Assembly (NCBI RefSeq): GCF_001719045.1
Contig: NZ_CP015423.1
Location: 1,302,001-1,366,000, forward strand
Source: Paenibacillus polymyxa
Lineage (GTDB): Bacteria; Bacillota; Bacilli; Paenibacillales; Paenibacillaceae
Direction of reading: 5' to 3'
Length of the DNA: 64,000 nucleotides
In this document: one piece after another, positions 1 through 9,461 of the stretch
Layout: each line of letters starts with the position of its first letter
Numbering within the stretch: the first letter of the stretch is position 1
Notes under the pieces: model-generated
The model's input: only the letters and a program-made list of their open reading frames with translations
Told to the model about the DNA's origin: nothing
The model's database searches: none
Made by a program: the position numbers and the translations under genes

Positions 1-134
1 GCCGGAGACGGTACCCAATCCCCTAAGGTCCGAATCACAAGCCAGATCAATCCAATTATTAAAAATACAAACCATACAATAAGGCTATCGATGATATAAG
101 CCAAAGTTCGTTTCCAAAAACCTGCATACAGCAC
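1..134 (-). CDS. RDD family membrane protein, N-terminal part only
   Basis: The gene runs off the left edge. Reading the minus strand from a GTG at 134 gives a protein beginning VLYAGFWKRTLAYIIDSLIV, followed by a strongly hydrophobic stretch (WFVFLIIGLIWLVI). The pattern of Gly, Phe-Trp, Arg and then an Ile-Asp within a membrane helix is the usual opening of RDD-family integral membrane proteins, whose role is mostly unknown. A ribosome site, GGAGG, sits 7 bases upstream of the GTG. It follows the Hsp70-like gene by 62 bases on the same strand with no terminator seen, so it is probably the distal member of the same operon. Only about 44 codons are visible. Confidence 0.7.
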   Translation of the reverse strand, partial: MLYAGFWKRTLAYIIDSLIVWFVFLIIGLIWLVIRTLGDWVPSP

Positions 135-196
135 GTTATCCCCTCCAAATGTTGTGTACTTTTCTGATTTCAGCATTTTGCGAAATCCTTAATTTA

Positions 197-2848
197 CTAT
201 TTCGTGCCGTCAAAGAAATCCAGCTCGGAGAGATCATTTTCGAAAGCAAAAAAGCGTTTGGGTCCCAGATGCAGCAATTCATCTCGGCGGGTAATCGGGA
301 CTACATAAAAGCCCCAGCGGCTATCTCCGACAAAAACAAAATATTTCGTTTCCCCATTACGGATGGAGTCCGTATCATCCTGCGGGATATCCCGCCCGTA
401 CAGCACGGCAATTTCCTCATACGGCATGGGTTCAAAAGCTTCTGGCCGACTACGGTACACATGACGCTGACGCAGCTTGCCGCCGTCGGCCGTCAGGAAG
501 AACTCTACCTCAGCCGCATGAGACGGCCGGGAAATAGAACCGCGTACCCGGTTGCTTTCCAAATTCGCAATCAGCTCTTTCTCGCGTCCCGTATGTGTCC
601 ATGCGCTGACCGTGTACGGAATAGCCGGAATATGATTGGTAATGACAGGCTCAATCGTGCCCATTTTTTTAGCGTTCAGGTAACGGATAGCCCCGCGCAG
701 ACAGGCCATTTTCAACTCAGGTACCCGGCTGAGGTCCTCTGCCTTTTGACGGAACTCAATACTGCGCCCTGGTACAAATTCCTTGAGTGCTTCGCGAAAT
801 ACGTCAATCCGGCAGGACTGCCCAGTTAGCTTGATAATCGAATAATCCTGCAAGCGCCCCTCCAGATAAAACTCATCCAGAAACTTGCGCACAATATTGT
901 AGATGTCTGCCTTAAGAAGCTGCTGTATCTCCCGAATGTTAAACACCACATCAGGCAACCCATATTCATCACGAAACCGTCCGTTCTCGATGACTGATAC
1001 TAGCCAACGATCCATCACTGCAATGTTCAGGTCGCTTTCAGCAGATAATACCTGCTCGGATTCGAAGCGGCTGCGCAAGATCCCCGTACGTAGAAAAAAT
1101 TCCTTTTTCATATTTTCTGCCGCGCTCCACAATAGATGAAAATTACTCAGTACCCGCTGATATTCATCCCGTGTAGCATGCTCATACTGTTTGAACGCGG
1201 TAGGCAAGATGGCCTCTGCCTCTCGGTAGCGCTCCTCCAGTCCCGCATATACAGCATCTACACCAAACTCATCCACATGACGGTACAAATCTCCTGAAGG
1301 AATACCGATCAGGGCATCAATATCGGTGTCAGGCAAACGAGTCTCGGCAGCATAATAACCTGCAAATACAATTTTCATAAACTGCATAATCCGATACGTC
1401 AGATTGTTTCCACCAAAATTGGTATCCCCATTTTCATACGTTGTGTGAATATCCAGCTTGTAAGCAATACGTCCGTCCTCAATTCGGAATCGGCAGGAAG
1501 ACAAATCTGTGGTGCCTCCACCACAATCAATGACAAGTGCCTGATACTCCTCACCGTCCGCAAAAGTCCCTCGTTCCATCTGGTCTGCCAGCGTGTTGTA
1601 CAGCACAGCCAGCCCTTCGTCCAGCGCATCCTCCGCTTCGATCTGGTAATCAGGCAAAATATCACTAAACATCTCTATAAACTGGGGCTGCAGCTTGACC
1701 GGAGCAGAAAAGTGCAGGTTGCGGAACCGACACTTAAATTGCTGCTCGGCTGTAGCAATCACATAACGGATAAAAGCAGCTAAAATATCACTGCGGGAAG
1801 CGGTTGCTGTATTCCCCTCGGAATCCATTAATTCCTCGATTCGCTTATAATCGTTGACCCACCGCTTGATCCCTCGCAATACTGTCGCACGGCTGCCTGC
1901 CACGTCAGATCCACGTAGTGCATCCTCCCCAAATACATAAAGGATATGTTCCGGATTGGAGCAGTCTGCGACGCGAATAGCAGTCGGCAATACTTCGATC
2001 CAGTCGCCCTCTGCCCCTTCTGGGCCGGGGAATGACACATAATTGATGGCGTTCAGCCTTACCGTGCTGCTCATACCTGTATCAGGGGCCGTAACGTAGG
2101 AACTATCCAAATAAGCACCTGCTGTGGTGTTCGAGGTGCCAAAATCAATCGCAAGTACCGCATCTGTAGTTTCAGTGCCCCGAATGATCAGCTCTGCCAC
2201 CGGAACCCGGTGACCTTGAAGCTTCAGCGGCAGCATTGGCTTATCTCCATAGTAGAGGTTATAGAAATATTCTGATTCCTGTCTTCGCAGAAATAATAGG
2301 CTATAACTATGATTAGACGTCTCTCGCAGTTCAGCATCACGATGACGAGAAAGATAATATACGCCTGTTCGCCCCTCATCCTTCACCAAATTCAAAACAC
2401 CGCCCAACTCTCCCATCGCATTCACCAGCAGCACATTAGATGAGCTCAGCCAAGGCAAATCGGATTCGATCCGGTAGTTGTCCATGCGACCTGTGCGTAC
2501 ACCCTGATACAGTGTGATTTTGGCGGGAACCCGGATACCGCTACTCTCCTGCCGACGGTCATTCCAATTTCGCTGTAGTGCCGATTCCATGCGTTCAAAA
2601 CCACCAGGATTCGGCCTTGTGATGAGTAAATGCTCTTCCGCACTCCGAAATCGCAAAATCACGCGAATCAATTCTTCACGTGCCAGGCGATTGGCAAATC
2701 CCTCGACCAGTCGTTCCTTATCGCATATCCCGCGTAACTGAAAGGTCGTCATTTGCTCCAATTCCGCCCGCGTGTATTTCGCCGTGAAGCGTATGCTTTT
2801 TCGATCGGTGAGCGGGTCTAGCAACCTGTATGTATAGGGTCCGTTCAT
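197..2848 (-). CDS. Hsp70/actin-fold ATPase with SAP-like N-terminal extension
   Basis: 883 residues. Residues about 22-70 form a short helical segment (YTRAELEQMTTFQLRGICDK onward, then a REELI helix) resembling a SAP/Rho-N-like fold. About 160 residues of unknown fold follow, then an Hsp70-type nucleotide-binding domain: phosphate-1 loop with DFGTSNTT at 235-242 and phosphate-2 loop with VIDCGGGTTDL around 439-449. Near residue 680, LTGQSCRIDVFREAL matches the adenosine-binding loop of Hsp70 relatives. There is no DnaK substrate-binding domain, so this is a specialised actin-like ATPase and not the housekeeping chaperone. A J-domain gene lies in the same cluster, which makes a dedicated chaperone pair plausible (inference). 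Start chosen at ATG 2848, with AAAGGA 10 bases upstream. It follows the 229-residue gene by 31 bases. Confidence 0.8.
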   Translation of the reverse strand: MNGPYTYRLLDPLTDRKSIRFTAKYTRAELEQMTTFQLRGICDKERLVEGFANRLAREELIRVILRFRSAEEHLLITRPNPGGFERMESALQRNWNDRRQESSGIRVPAKITLYQGVRTGRMDNYRIESDLPWLSSSNVLLVNAMGELGGVLNLVKDEGRTGVYYLSRHRDAELRETSNHSYSLLFLRRQESEYFYNLYYGDKPMLPLKLQGHRVPVAELIIRGTETTDAVLAIDFGTSNTTAGAYLDSSYVTAPDTGMSSTVRLNAINYVSFPGPEGAEGDWIEVLPTAIRVADCSNPEHILYVFGEDALRGSDVAGSRATVLRGIKRWVNDYKRIEELMDSEGNTATASRSDILAAFIRYVIATAEQQFKCRFRNLHFSAPVKLQPQFIEMFSDILPDYQIEAEDALDEGLAVLYNTLADQMERGTFADGEEYQALVIDCGGGTTDLSSCRFRIEDGRIAYKLDIHTTYENGDTNFGGNNLTYRIMQFMKIVFAGYYAAETRLPDTDIDALIGIPSGDLYRHVDEFGVDAVYAGLEERYREAEAILPTAFKQYEHATRDEYQRVLSNFHLLWSAAENMKKEFFLRTGILRSRFESEQVLSAESDLNIAVMDRWLVSVIENGRFRDEYGLPDVVFNIREIQQLLKADIYNIVRKFLDEFYLEGRLQDYSIIKLTGQSCRIDVFREALKEFVPGRSIEFRQKAEDLSRVPELKMACLRGAIRYLNAKKMGTIEPVITNHIPAIPYTVSAWTHTGREKELIANLESNRVRGSISRPSHAAEVEFFLTADGGKLRQRHVYRSRPEAFEPMPYEEIAVLYGRDIPQDDTDSIRNGETKYFVFVGDSRWGFYVVPITRRDELLHLGPKRFFAFENDLSELDFFDGTK

Positions 2849-2879
2849 CGTTCACATGTCCTTTCTTAGCCATTTAGCC

Positions 2880-3569
2880 TTAATAGAGGGCGATAGCGTC
2901 TATTTTCATCGTAGGATCTTCCTCTAAAATGCCGAAATGACTTGTCCAATACAATTCCGTCGTAAAACGTGCCGGAAGAAACAAATCCAGAATCAAATCC
3001 ACTTTAATCCGTGACAATGGCGTCTCCTCTTGGCCGATATAGATGAGTAATTCGTCTTTTTCCTCACAATTGGTGTAAATGATTGAGCGATGAAAGACGC
3101 GCCGCATCGTTTCTTTTAGCAGATGTACGGCTTCTCCCGTCTCATACAGGCGCAGTAATCCTTCAGCAATCGCGTCCTGATCCTCACGGTTTAATTGTCC
3201 AAAGCCTTCCTTTACCTTCGGGCCAAAAATGCCCTCTGCAATATCACGCCGAACAAACCGGATATGGTACTCCCGCCGATTCATCCCTTGATACAAGTCC
3301 ATTTCCGCCAGAAAATGCATCATAATATCAAATAGCGATTCTCTCAGCTCCAGATACTCTTCAGCATCCGGTGGAAACAGATCCCGAAAAATAGAATAAA
3401 AGCGGTAGTACGGATTGATTTCCACTACCTGCTCCAAATGGGAAGTATTCAACTCTGCCAGACTAAGCTCCATATACGGAGAGTAGCTGACAGCGGGTAC
3501 GAAGCGGAATTTATCTACATCCAGCCCCTGTTCCCTCGCGCGCATGAGCAAATCCCAGACGTAATTCAC
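2880..3569 (-). CDS. Uncharacterised cluster protein, possible structural subunit
   Basis: I do not recognise this family. The protein is about 229 residues, soluble, with no signal peptide or membrane segment. It is rich in aromatic residues, and its C-terminal 40 residues (FLPARFTTELYWTSHFGILE, then a KIDAIALY ending) look like a compact beta-rich domain. The start is placed at GTG 3569 instead of the ATG at 3575: AAGGAG lies 7 bases before the GTG but only 1 base before the ATG, and the GTG makes a 4-base GTGA overlap with the stop of the preceding gene, indicating translational coupling. Its position between the PP2C-like gene set and the Hsp70-like gene suggests it belongs to the same apparatus. 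A baseplate-like role is only a guess. Confidence 0.6.
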   Translation of the reverse strand: MNYVWDLLMRAREQGLDVDKFRFVPAVSYSPYMELSLAELNTSHLEQVVEINPYYRFYSIFRDLFPPDAEEYLELRESLFDIMMHFLAEMDLYQGMNRREYHIRFVRRDIAEGIFGPKVKEGFGQLNREDQDAIAEGLLRLYETGEAVHLLKETMRRVFHRSIIYTNCEEKDELLIYIGQEETPLSRIKVDLILDLFLPARFTTELYWTSHFGILEEDPTMKIDAIALY

Positions 3570-4885
3570 ACCCATTCTCCTTCACACTTGTACTCTGGAA
3601 AATACATCTGCACTTCCGATACCAGAAAGCTCATTAAATCGGATAAAATATAAGCAGGCGCGGTTGGCGAAACATCGTCAGAACCACGTCTGAACCCCAA
3701 ACGCATGGTCTGCTTGCCTTCCTCTGTCCGTACGTTATCGCTGACAAACGGATTTAACGGATACGTCTGGGTTTTGGTTACAAGGTTGCTTACATCATTT
3801 CTCCCTGCACCTCCCCAGATGTCCACACGTTCCAGCTCCAGCCCCTGCGCTGCTTCAAACGAGTTTACGATGCGCATGATTTCCGCTTTGGCACGGACAA
3901 TCACGGCCTGTTTTCCTGCATAGCGGCCCAAAAAGCTGTCCTGTCGCCGATTAGACAATAACGGATAAGTCTGACGACTAAGTCTCGTTGTAACAGGCTT
4001 CGTAACCTTCAACACATTCCATTCGCCAGATTTATCACGTGGTGTGACAATCGTCAGTTCCTCTTCTGTACGCTTGATATACCGGATATCGCCTTCAGTC
4101 CCGTCAATCAAGTAACCATGCTCAGGACCTGTTTTTCGCAAAGGCAGCACATGCTCATAGTTCACACGATCCATAGCGGGTATAGGAAAACCGCTGTTCT
4201 TTAGAGATAGCCTTTCAATGTTCCAAAGCGGAAAAACGTCGCCCTTCTTAAAAACGTCGAATTCCTCCAATGAAATTGTAATTTCATGAATTTCTTCATG
4301 GGCGGCCGGCTCGCCGTCTCCACCAATCAATACACAGTCCACAAACTTATAAGCGTACGGGTGATTAATTGTTTTCCATGGCATACCATTTTGCATAAAC
4401 GTGTGATATAACTGCTCAATTTCCAAAATATAAGAACGGTTATGCTCCAGACGAAAACGAATCGGATAATTGCCGGTTTCCGTGACCAACATTCCTGAGA
4501 AAATTCGCTTGCTGCGCACCAGCGCTGAGATACGTTCGGTCTCCATCTCAAGAAAAAGCGTAAACAGCGGCATCGCACCGCCTTCGCGTACCACCTCTGC
4601 CACACGGCTGATGTCCATCTGCTTTTCCTCCGTATCAGACGGTAACACAGGATATAAAAATTCATGAATTGGGTCATAGTCCTCACGCGATGTCAATGAC
4701 ACGTACACATCAATCTTTTCTTCCGTATTCTCAATTTCCTCAAATACCCGCCGTTCTAGCTGGCGGGTCATTTCTTCCTGATATTCGACGAGGTTCATAA
4801 ATACCCCCGCCATCATATTTTTCAGTAAACGTCTCTGCTCTAAATCGTCCATCTTGCTCAAACGGTCCTGTACCAGCTCTTTCAC
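3566..4885 (-). CDS. Uncharacterised cluster protein, 439 residues
   Basis: No family recognised. The first 75 residues are charged and helical (MKELVQDRLSKMDDLEQRRL onward, possibly coiled coil). The rest is mixed alpha/beta with many short hydrophobic strands, no signal peptide and no membrane helix. The C-terminal 110 residues contain a Gly-Gly-Ala-Gly-Arg-Asn turn and end in an amphipathic helix before MYFPEYKCEGEWV. The start is GTG at 4885 with AAGGAG 9 bases upstream. It overlaps the downstream gene by 4 bases and follows the PP2C-like gene by 47 bases, so it is in the same operon. Because it is coupled tightly to the 229-residue protein, the two may form a complex (inference). Confidence 0.65.
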   Translation of the reverse strand: MKELVQDRLSKMDDLEQRRLLKNMMAGVFMNLVEYQEEMTRQLERRVFEEIENTEEKIDVYVSLTSREDYDPIHEFLYPVLPSDTEEKQMDISRVAEVVREGGAMPLFTLFLEMETERISALVRSKRIFSGMLVTETGNYPIRFRLEHNRSYILEIEQLYHTFMQNGMPWKTINHPYAYKFVDCVLIGGDGEPAAHEEIHEITISLEEFDVFKKGDVFPLWNIERLSLKNSGFPIPAMDRVNYEHVLPLRKTGPEHGYLIDGTEGDIRYIKRTEEELTIVTPRDKSGEWNVLKVTKPVTTRLSRQTYPLLSNRRQDSFLGRYAGKQAVIVRAKAEIMRIVNSFEAAQGLELERVDIWGGAGRNDVSNLVTKTQTYPLNPFVSDNVRTEEGKQTMRLGFRRGSDDVSPTAPAYILSDLMSFLVSEVQMYFPEYKCEGEWV

Positions 4886-4932
4886 GACGTCTCACTCCTT
4901 TCCGGCTCCAGCATTCATTGAACATGAAAAAC

Positions 4933-6810
4933 TTAACCTCCGTTCGCAGCAGCCCGATCTTGGTTCTCTGAATCAGACGCCCCTGCTGCTTTAGAAGCGG
5001 AATCAGCAGTTCCTTGCTCTTTGTTGGTATCCACCTTGGCCGAAGGGGCAGTTCCATCGCCTGTACCACTGCTCTTTGCAGCCGAAGAGGCTTCCTTCTT
5101 CGCGGGTGTAGTTCCCGCTGAAGCCGTTGGCGCAGCCTTCGTTTGCGATTCTGCAGCAGGGGTTGCAGCAGCGGAAGATGAAGCTTCACTCGCTGTGTCC
5201 CCTGCGTCCGTGTCGTTCAACGCTCCGTCAGACAATCCCAATCCAGCAGGAAGCTGACCATTTTTCTGCTGTTCCGCGCTCTGCTTTTCCTCCGCCTTGG
5301 CAATGCTCCGTTCCAATGCCAGAACACTTTCGAGCTTATCAATCTCCTGATAAATTTCCTGTGCCCCGCTATAGGCATCAATGGCTCCTTCATAATCGAG
5401 ATCCTTCATCATCCGATCCCCTTTGGCCTGAAGTTTTCCAGCTTGAATCTCCTTGAGCTGCTGCTGAATAGCTGTCAATTTATCGTTGGCCTCGGTAATT
5501 TTCTTCTCCAGTTCTTTTTGCGCGGACGTATAACCGGATTCCATCGCAGCCTTGTTTGCTTTCTTGTATAGCTTAAGCGCATTCGTGTAATCGCCGCCCT
5601 GAAATTTTAAATCTCCGTCCTTCATCCAGCTCGCTGTCTCGGCATAGCTGTCCAATTGATCGATTTTATGCTCAATATCCTTCACATTAAACGGTGGATA
5701 TAGCCCGGCGCTTTTCCGTGCTTTCTCGTAGCTGGCTTCAGCTTTGGTAAAGTCCGCCTTTTCCACGTAGCCGTCTCCGTCCACCAGCAATTGAGATAGT
5801 TTCTGCTCGGCTGTATACAGTCGCTTATGAATCTTATCGTTAATTTTAACCGCCGCGTTTTTCGCTTCGCTGTAGGACTTGAGCGCCTTCGCATAATCTC
5901 CTGTCCTTGCATAATCGTCTGCGGCTTGGGCTGATTCGATCATCGTTTCCAGTGCAGCTGCCTTATTCGCAGCCATACGAGCCAGCGTAATCCATGCTCC
6001 CCCGCCCACAACAATAAAAACAAGCAAAGCAAGCAAAATCCGTTTGATCAACTTGCGGCGGTTTTTAGGCTTTTCCTGAAAAACTTTATTTACATAAATG
6101 GCCGCAGCCGTGTAATTATTCACCGTCCGATGCTGTTTGCTTAGCAGAACCTCTTCCAAGGTGTCCGTCAGCATGACCGGGTGCTTCGCTTCCTCCAGCG
6201 CCCCCAGCATTTCCGCCAGCTCAACATCCTCCCACATCCCTGAGGTGGCAAGCAGGATTACATCTCCATCTGCAAGCTGCGTCTTTTTGGCGTAATGGGC
6301 ATGAACTCCATTCGGATTTCCCAAGTATTCCAGCAGATTACCTCGTTCCTCATGTGTGCTGGTCGCTTCGTCTGGAATGCGTCCATCATCTGCCAATGAC
6401 TGAGCCAGACTATGATCCTTACTGCGAAAATTAAGCCTTCCATTGCGAAAATGATATAGCCGCACATTACCGCACGAAACATACACCATTTTGTTATAGT
6501 TGGTCACTACCATCAGCAGACTGGCTTTGAGCCGAACACGACGGCTTTCAAATTGCAGCCATTCCTGCGCTTCACGCAGATCTCTCATCAAGCGCCGTTT
6601 GGACATGGAAGGCTTCTCCATGAAGTTTTCCAGCACCGTTTTGACAACCATTTCTGCGCTGCGCAGCTCCTGATCCGAATCCAGACCGTCTGCGAGGACA
6701 TAACAGGCCATGTCGTCCGTCTCCATGAATGCAAAATAGTCCCGGTTGTCTATGTAAGAGCCCGCTTCCGACACAAAGGCGGTACTAAAATCGCTGTTGT
6801 CCTTGCGCAT
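4933..6810 (-). CDS. PP2C-like protein with degenerate metal site, membrane anchor and helical repeat tail
   Basis: 625 residues. Residues 1-240 have the PP2C (PPM) fold: DNRDYFAF at 21-28, VLADGLD at 38-44, a GN at 114-115. Two positions that normally bind metal are changed. The usual Ser-Asp-Gly motif reads Thr-Ser-Gly at 189-191, and the closing Asp-Asn motif reads Asn-Asn at 231-232. It may therefore be a pseudophosphatase or phosphate sensor (inference). A basic patch and one membrane helix follow (ILLALLVFIVVGGGAWITLA, about 258-277). Next come TPR-like helical repeats (KSYSEAKNAA, SYEKARKSA, KLYKKANKAA motifs, about 295-470) and an Ala/Ser/Thr-rich disordered tail. The tail is probably outside the cell. 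Start ATG 6810; it follows the intact phosphatase gene by 22 bases. Confidence 0.8.
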   Translation of the reverse strand: MRKDNSDFSTAFVSEAGSYIDNRDYFAFMETDDMACYVLADGLDSDQELRSAEMVVKTVLENFMEKPSMSKRRLMRDLREAQEWLQFESRRVRLKASLLMVVTNYNKMVYVSCGNVRLYHFRNGRLNFRSKDHSLAQSLADDGRIPDEATSTHEERGNLLEYLGNPNGVHAHYAKKTQLADGDVILLATSGMWEDVELAEMLGALEEAKHPVMLTDTLEEVLLSKQHRTVNNYTAAAIYVNKVFQEKPKNRRKLIKRILLALLVFIVVGGGAWITLARMAANKAAALETMIESAQAADDYARTGDYAKALKSYSEAKNAAVKINDKIHKRLYTAEQKLSQLLVDGDGYVEKADFTKAEASYEKARKSAGLYPPFNVKDIEHKIDQLDSYAETASWMKDGDLKFQGGDYTNALKLYKKANKAAMESGYTSAQKELEKKITEANDKLTAIQQQLKEIQAGKLQAKGDRMMKDLDYEGAIDAYSGAQEIYQEIDKLESVLALERSIAKAEEKQSAEQQKNGQLPAGLGLSDGALNDTDAGDTASEASSSAAATPAAESQTKAAPTASAGTTPAKKEASSAAKSSGTGDGTAPSAKVDTNKEQGTADSASKAAGASDSENQDRAAANGG

Positions 6811-6832
6811 CGCTACCCCCGTCTTTCTTGTT

Positions 6833-7663
6833 TCATCCTATCGCCAAAATAAGTACTGTCGCATTATCCTGACTTTTAAAGCCTTTATCATCAATGGCGT
6901 CGATCATGGCATCCGCTGTTTCCTGCGGTGTTCCACCCTTGCGCATAATCTCTTCCAATTCAATCTCCGTCAGCGCCTCCTGAATGCCATCGCTGCACAG
7001 CAGCACATGATCGCCTGAATACAAACGAATCGGTGCATTACCCATTTCCATGCTCTCAAAGCCCTCATAGCCCAAGTAGTTGACCAGTTGATTGCGCACT
7101 GGACTCGTTTTGGCTTCCTCCGAGGTCATTTGTCCAGCAAGCACTCGTTCCTCCAGCAGTGTTTCTGCTGTATGCTTGGAATTGACTGTCTGGAAATGAC
7201 CATTGCGGTAAATCGTAATCAAGCTGTCGCCCACCGCTCCGTAATACAGCTGATAGCCGCACACAATGACCGCAGCCAGCGTCGTTCCTCCGCCCTGTCC
7301 GTTCAAATTTTGCAAAATGCCGCGATTGCTTTGAGTTGCCGCCTCTGTAAAATATCCATTCAAATTCGTTGCATCTTCCAGCTTGGCAAACGCCTTCGTA
7401 AAAGTAGTCACAGCCAAGGTACTGGACATACGCCCATTGGCCAGCCCACTAATACCGTCTGCGACAACAGCCAGCGTACCGACAGGTGTCGTCATACTGG
7501 AGAAATAATCATCCTGCTCGCTCCGGCTCCCGATCGTTTGACCATTTCCGATCTCAATTCCACTCACGGTACGGCTGCCGGAACTTCGCGTCAGTCGTAT
7601 ACGGATCATAAGCAGAACAGCGAATAGTACCGCAGCTCCACTTACAACAAAATAAGGCTGCAT
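6833..7663 (-). CDS. PP2C-family Ser/Thr protein phosphatase, membrane anchored
   Basis: 276 residues from ATG 7663, which has GGAGG 7 bases upstream; the open frame extends seven codons further without a ribosome site. Residues 4-22 are a membrane helix (YFVVSGAAVLFAVLLMI), placing the catalytic domain at the inner face of the membrane. All canonical PPM motifs are present: SEQDDYF at 48-54, VADGISG at 67-73, a GDS at 145-147, CSDG at 223-226 and QDNATV at 265-270. It should dephosphorylate Ser/Thr in a Mn/Mg-dependent way. In type VI clusters the equivalent enzyme, PppA, opposes the kinase PpkA and acts on an FHA protein. Here two FHA genes lie immediately upstream and a kinase gene lies across the locus. 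Confidence 0.88.
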   Translation of the reverse strand: MQPYFVVSGAAVLFAVLLMIRIRLTRSSGSRTVSGIEIGNGQTIGSRSEQDDYFSSMTTPVGTLAVVADGISGLANGRMSSTLAVTTFTKAFAKLEDATNLNGYFTEAATQSNRGILQNLNGQGGGTTLAAVIVCGYQLYYGAVGDSLITIYRNGHFQTVNSKHTAETLLEERVLAGQMTSEEAKTSPVRNQLVNYLGYEGFESMEMGNAPIRLYSGDHVLLCSDGIQEALTEIELEEIMRKGGTPQETADAMIDAIDDKGFKSQDNATVLILAIG

Positions 7664-7698
7664 ATCGTTACCTCCCTGCACCATTGCCCAATTCCGTC

Positions 7699-8226
7699 CT
7701 AGTTTTCGTTATCCCACTCAAAATGGGCGCCACACAGCGGGATAAAGATAAATTTGCTGTGTCCCAGCTGAATCACGTCATAGGCAGCCAGCTCTGCTGG
7801 TGAATATACCGCCTCGTTATTGTGGTACGCCAAACCTGATGAATCGCCTGGCAACAAGTAAAAGTTACGTTTCTTCGGATCATACACAATGACCGCATGA
7901 TTTCTACGGGAAATCGTGTTGTCCCCGATAATGCGGACATGCATTTCCTCTGCGCGCCCGATAAAGTTTTTCTCCGCCATAATGCGATAATCCTGACCCA
8001 CCTGTGCTCCTTCGATGCATACCAGCCATCCGGTTACCGGATGAATGCCCACCGTCTCGCCCAAATACGGCATTGTTTTGTCGTTATCTCCTGCGACGTT
8101 TGTTTTCGCCACTGGCTCTGCGCTCTTGGGTGCAGCTACATTTACTACCGTATTGCAATAAGGACACGTATTTCCGTGCTTTCGTGTACTGAACATGTGT
8201 CCGTTCGGGCATCTTGTCAAACTCAT
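7699..8226 (-). CDS. FHA-domain protein with N-terminal zinc ribbon
   Basis: 175 residues. The N-terminus carries CPNGHMF at 6-12 and CPYC at 21-24, a zinc-ribbon-like set of three Cys and a His/Cys pair. A linker leads to an FHA domain at about 80-165: FIGRAEE, then the phosphothreonine-contacting ISRRNHA, then DSSGLAYHN. FHA domains bind phosphothreonine peptides, so this is a likely reader of the cluster's kinase. It lies 35 bases before the PP2C gene and 68 bases after the second FHA gene on the same strand. The start is ATG 8226, with GGAAGGA about 7-9 bases upstream. The partner protein is not shown by the sequence. Confidence 0.85.
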   Translation of the reverse strand: MSLTRCPNGHMFSTRKHGNTCPYCNTVVNVAAPKSAEPVAKTNVAGDNDKTMPYLGETVGIHPVTGWLVCIEGAQVGQDYRIMAEKNFIGRAEEMHVRIIGDNTISRRNHAVIVYDPKKRNFYLLPGDSSGLAYHNNEAVYSPAELAAYDVIQLGHSKFIFIPLCGAHFEWDNEN

Positions 8227-8294
8227 AGTCGGTTCCTTCCCCCATTGTCATGATTGTCTTTTCAAGCGATCTGAGGATTTTGCAGCATCCTCAT

Positions 8295-8843
8295 CTATTT
8301 AACGAGCAGTCTCGTATTGGCAATATATAATAAATCACCTGAGTAAATCCGGTATGGCTCACCGCTTTCCAACTTCTTGGTTACACTTTCGTTAGCAGAC
8401 CGCAAGCCTGTACCATTACCGGAATCCACATCCTCCACAAACCAGTCGCTGTTCACCCGGTTGAGCACCGCATGCTCCACACTTACCAGGGAGGCATAAT
8501 CTGTACCTACCAAATCAATATCCGCCTCCGAACGTGACGTTGTTTTACCGATTAATAGCGACGTTTCGCCTTCGATATACCATTCTTTAATGGACTCGCC
8601 CTCTTCATCAATCAACACCAGCTTGGCAATCCGCTGACGCTGTGCCTTTGGCTTAGCCACAGGTACAACGGACACCAGATTACGCAGTATGTATACAAGC
8701 ACGCCGATTCCAATACCTATCGCGACCACGGTTTTCAAACCGCTGTAGCCTGTACGATTAAACACATAAAAGGCGATCGCCAGCATCAGCCCGAACATGG
8801 CAACATCTATGATGAAAACCCATCTGTTCTGCGCCGTTTTCAC
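8295..8843 (-). CDS. Membrane FHA-domain protein
   Basis: 182 residues. Two hydrophobic helices occupy residues 8-25 (VFIIDVAMFGLMLAIAFYVF) and about 35-53 (TVVAIGIGIGVLVYILRNLV). An FHA domain follows at about 85-180, with LLIGKTTSRSEADI, the pThr-binding VSVEHAV and DSGNGTGLRS. The FHA domain is therefore tethered to the cytoplasmic face. The start is a GTG at 8843 with only a weak GGGGAA ribosome site. A membrane-bound FHA reader beside a soluble zinc-ribbon FHA reader suggests two separate phospho-dependent docking events. It is in the operon between the J-domain gene and the soluble FHA gene. Confidence 0.85.
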   Translation of the reverse strand: MKTAQNRWVFIIDVAMFGLMLAIAFYVFNRTGYSGLKTVVAIGIGIGVLVYILRNLVSVVPVAKPKAQRQRIAKLVLIDEEGESIKEWYIEGETSLLIGKTTSRSEADIDLVGTDYASLVSVEHAVLNRVNSDWFVEDVDSGNGTGLRSANESVTKKLESGEPYRIYSGDLLYIANTRLLVK

Positions 8844-8875
8844 TGCTTGCTTCCCCCATTTCTATCCTGAAATCA

Positions 8876-9390
<515 letters not shown>

Positions 9391-9422
9391 CCACCCTGCA
9401 CTTGTGTGCCGGATGAGTGTGT

Positions 9423-9461
9423 GTTTAAGCTGCACTTAACGTGAAGACGTTAAGCTTAAAC
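9423..9461 (-). other. Nested hairpin at the end of the tube-like gene
   Basis: The inner arms CTTAACGT (9435-9442) and ACGTTAAG (9447-9454) sit around a GAAG loop, and outer arms GTTTAAGC (9423-9430) and GCTTAAAC (9454-9461) extend the symmetry across the stop codon. No T tract follows, so this is more likely an mRNA 3'-end stabiliser than a terminator (inference). Confidence 0.5.
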
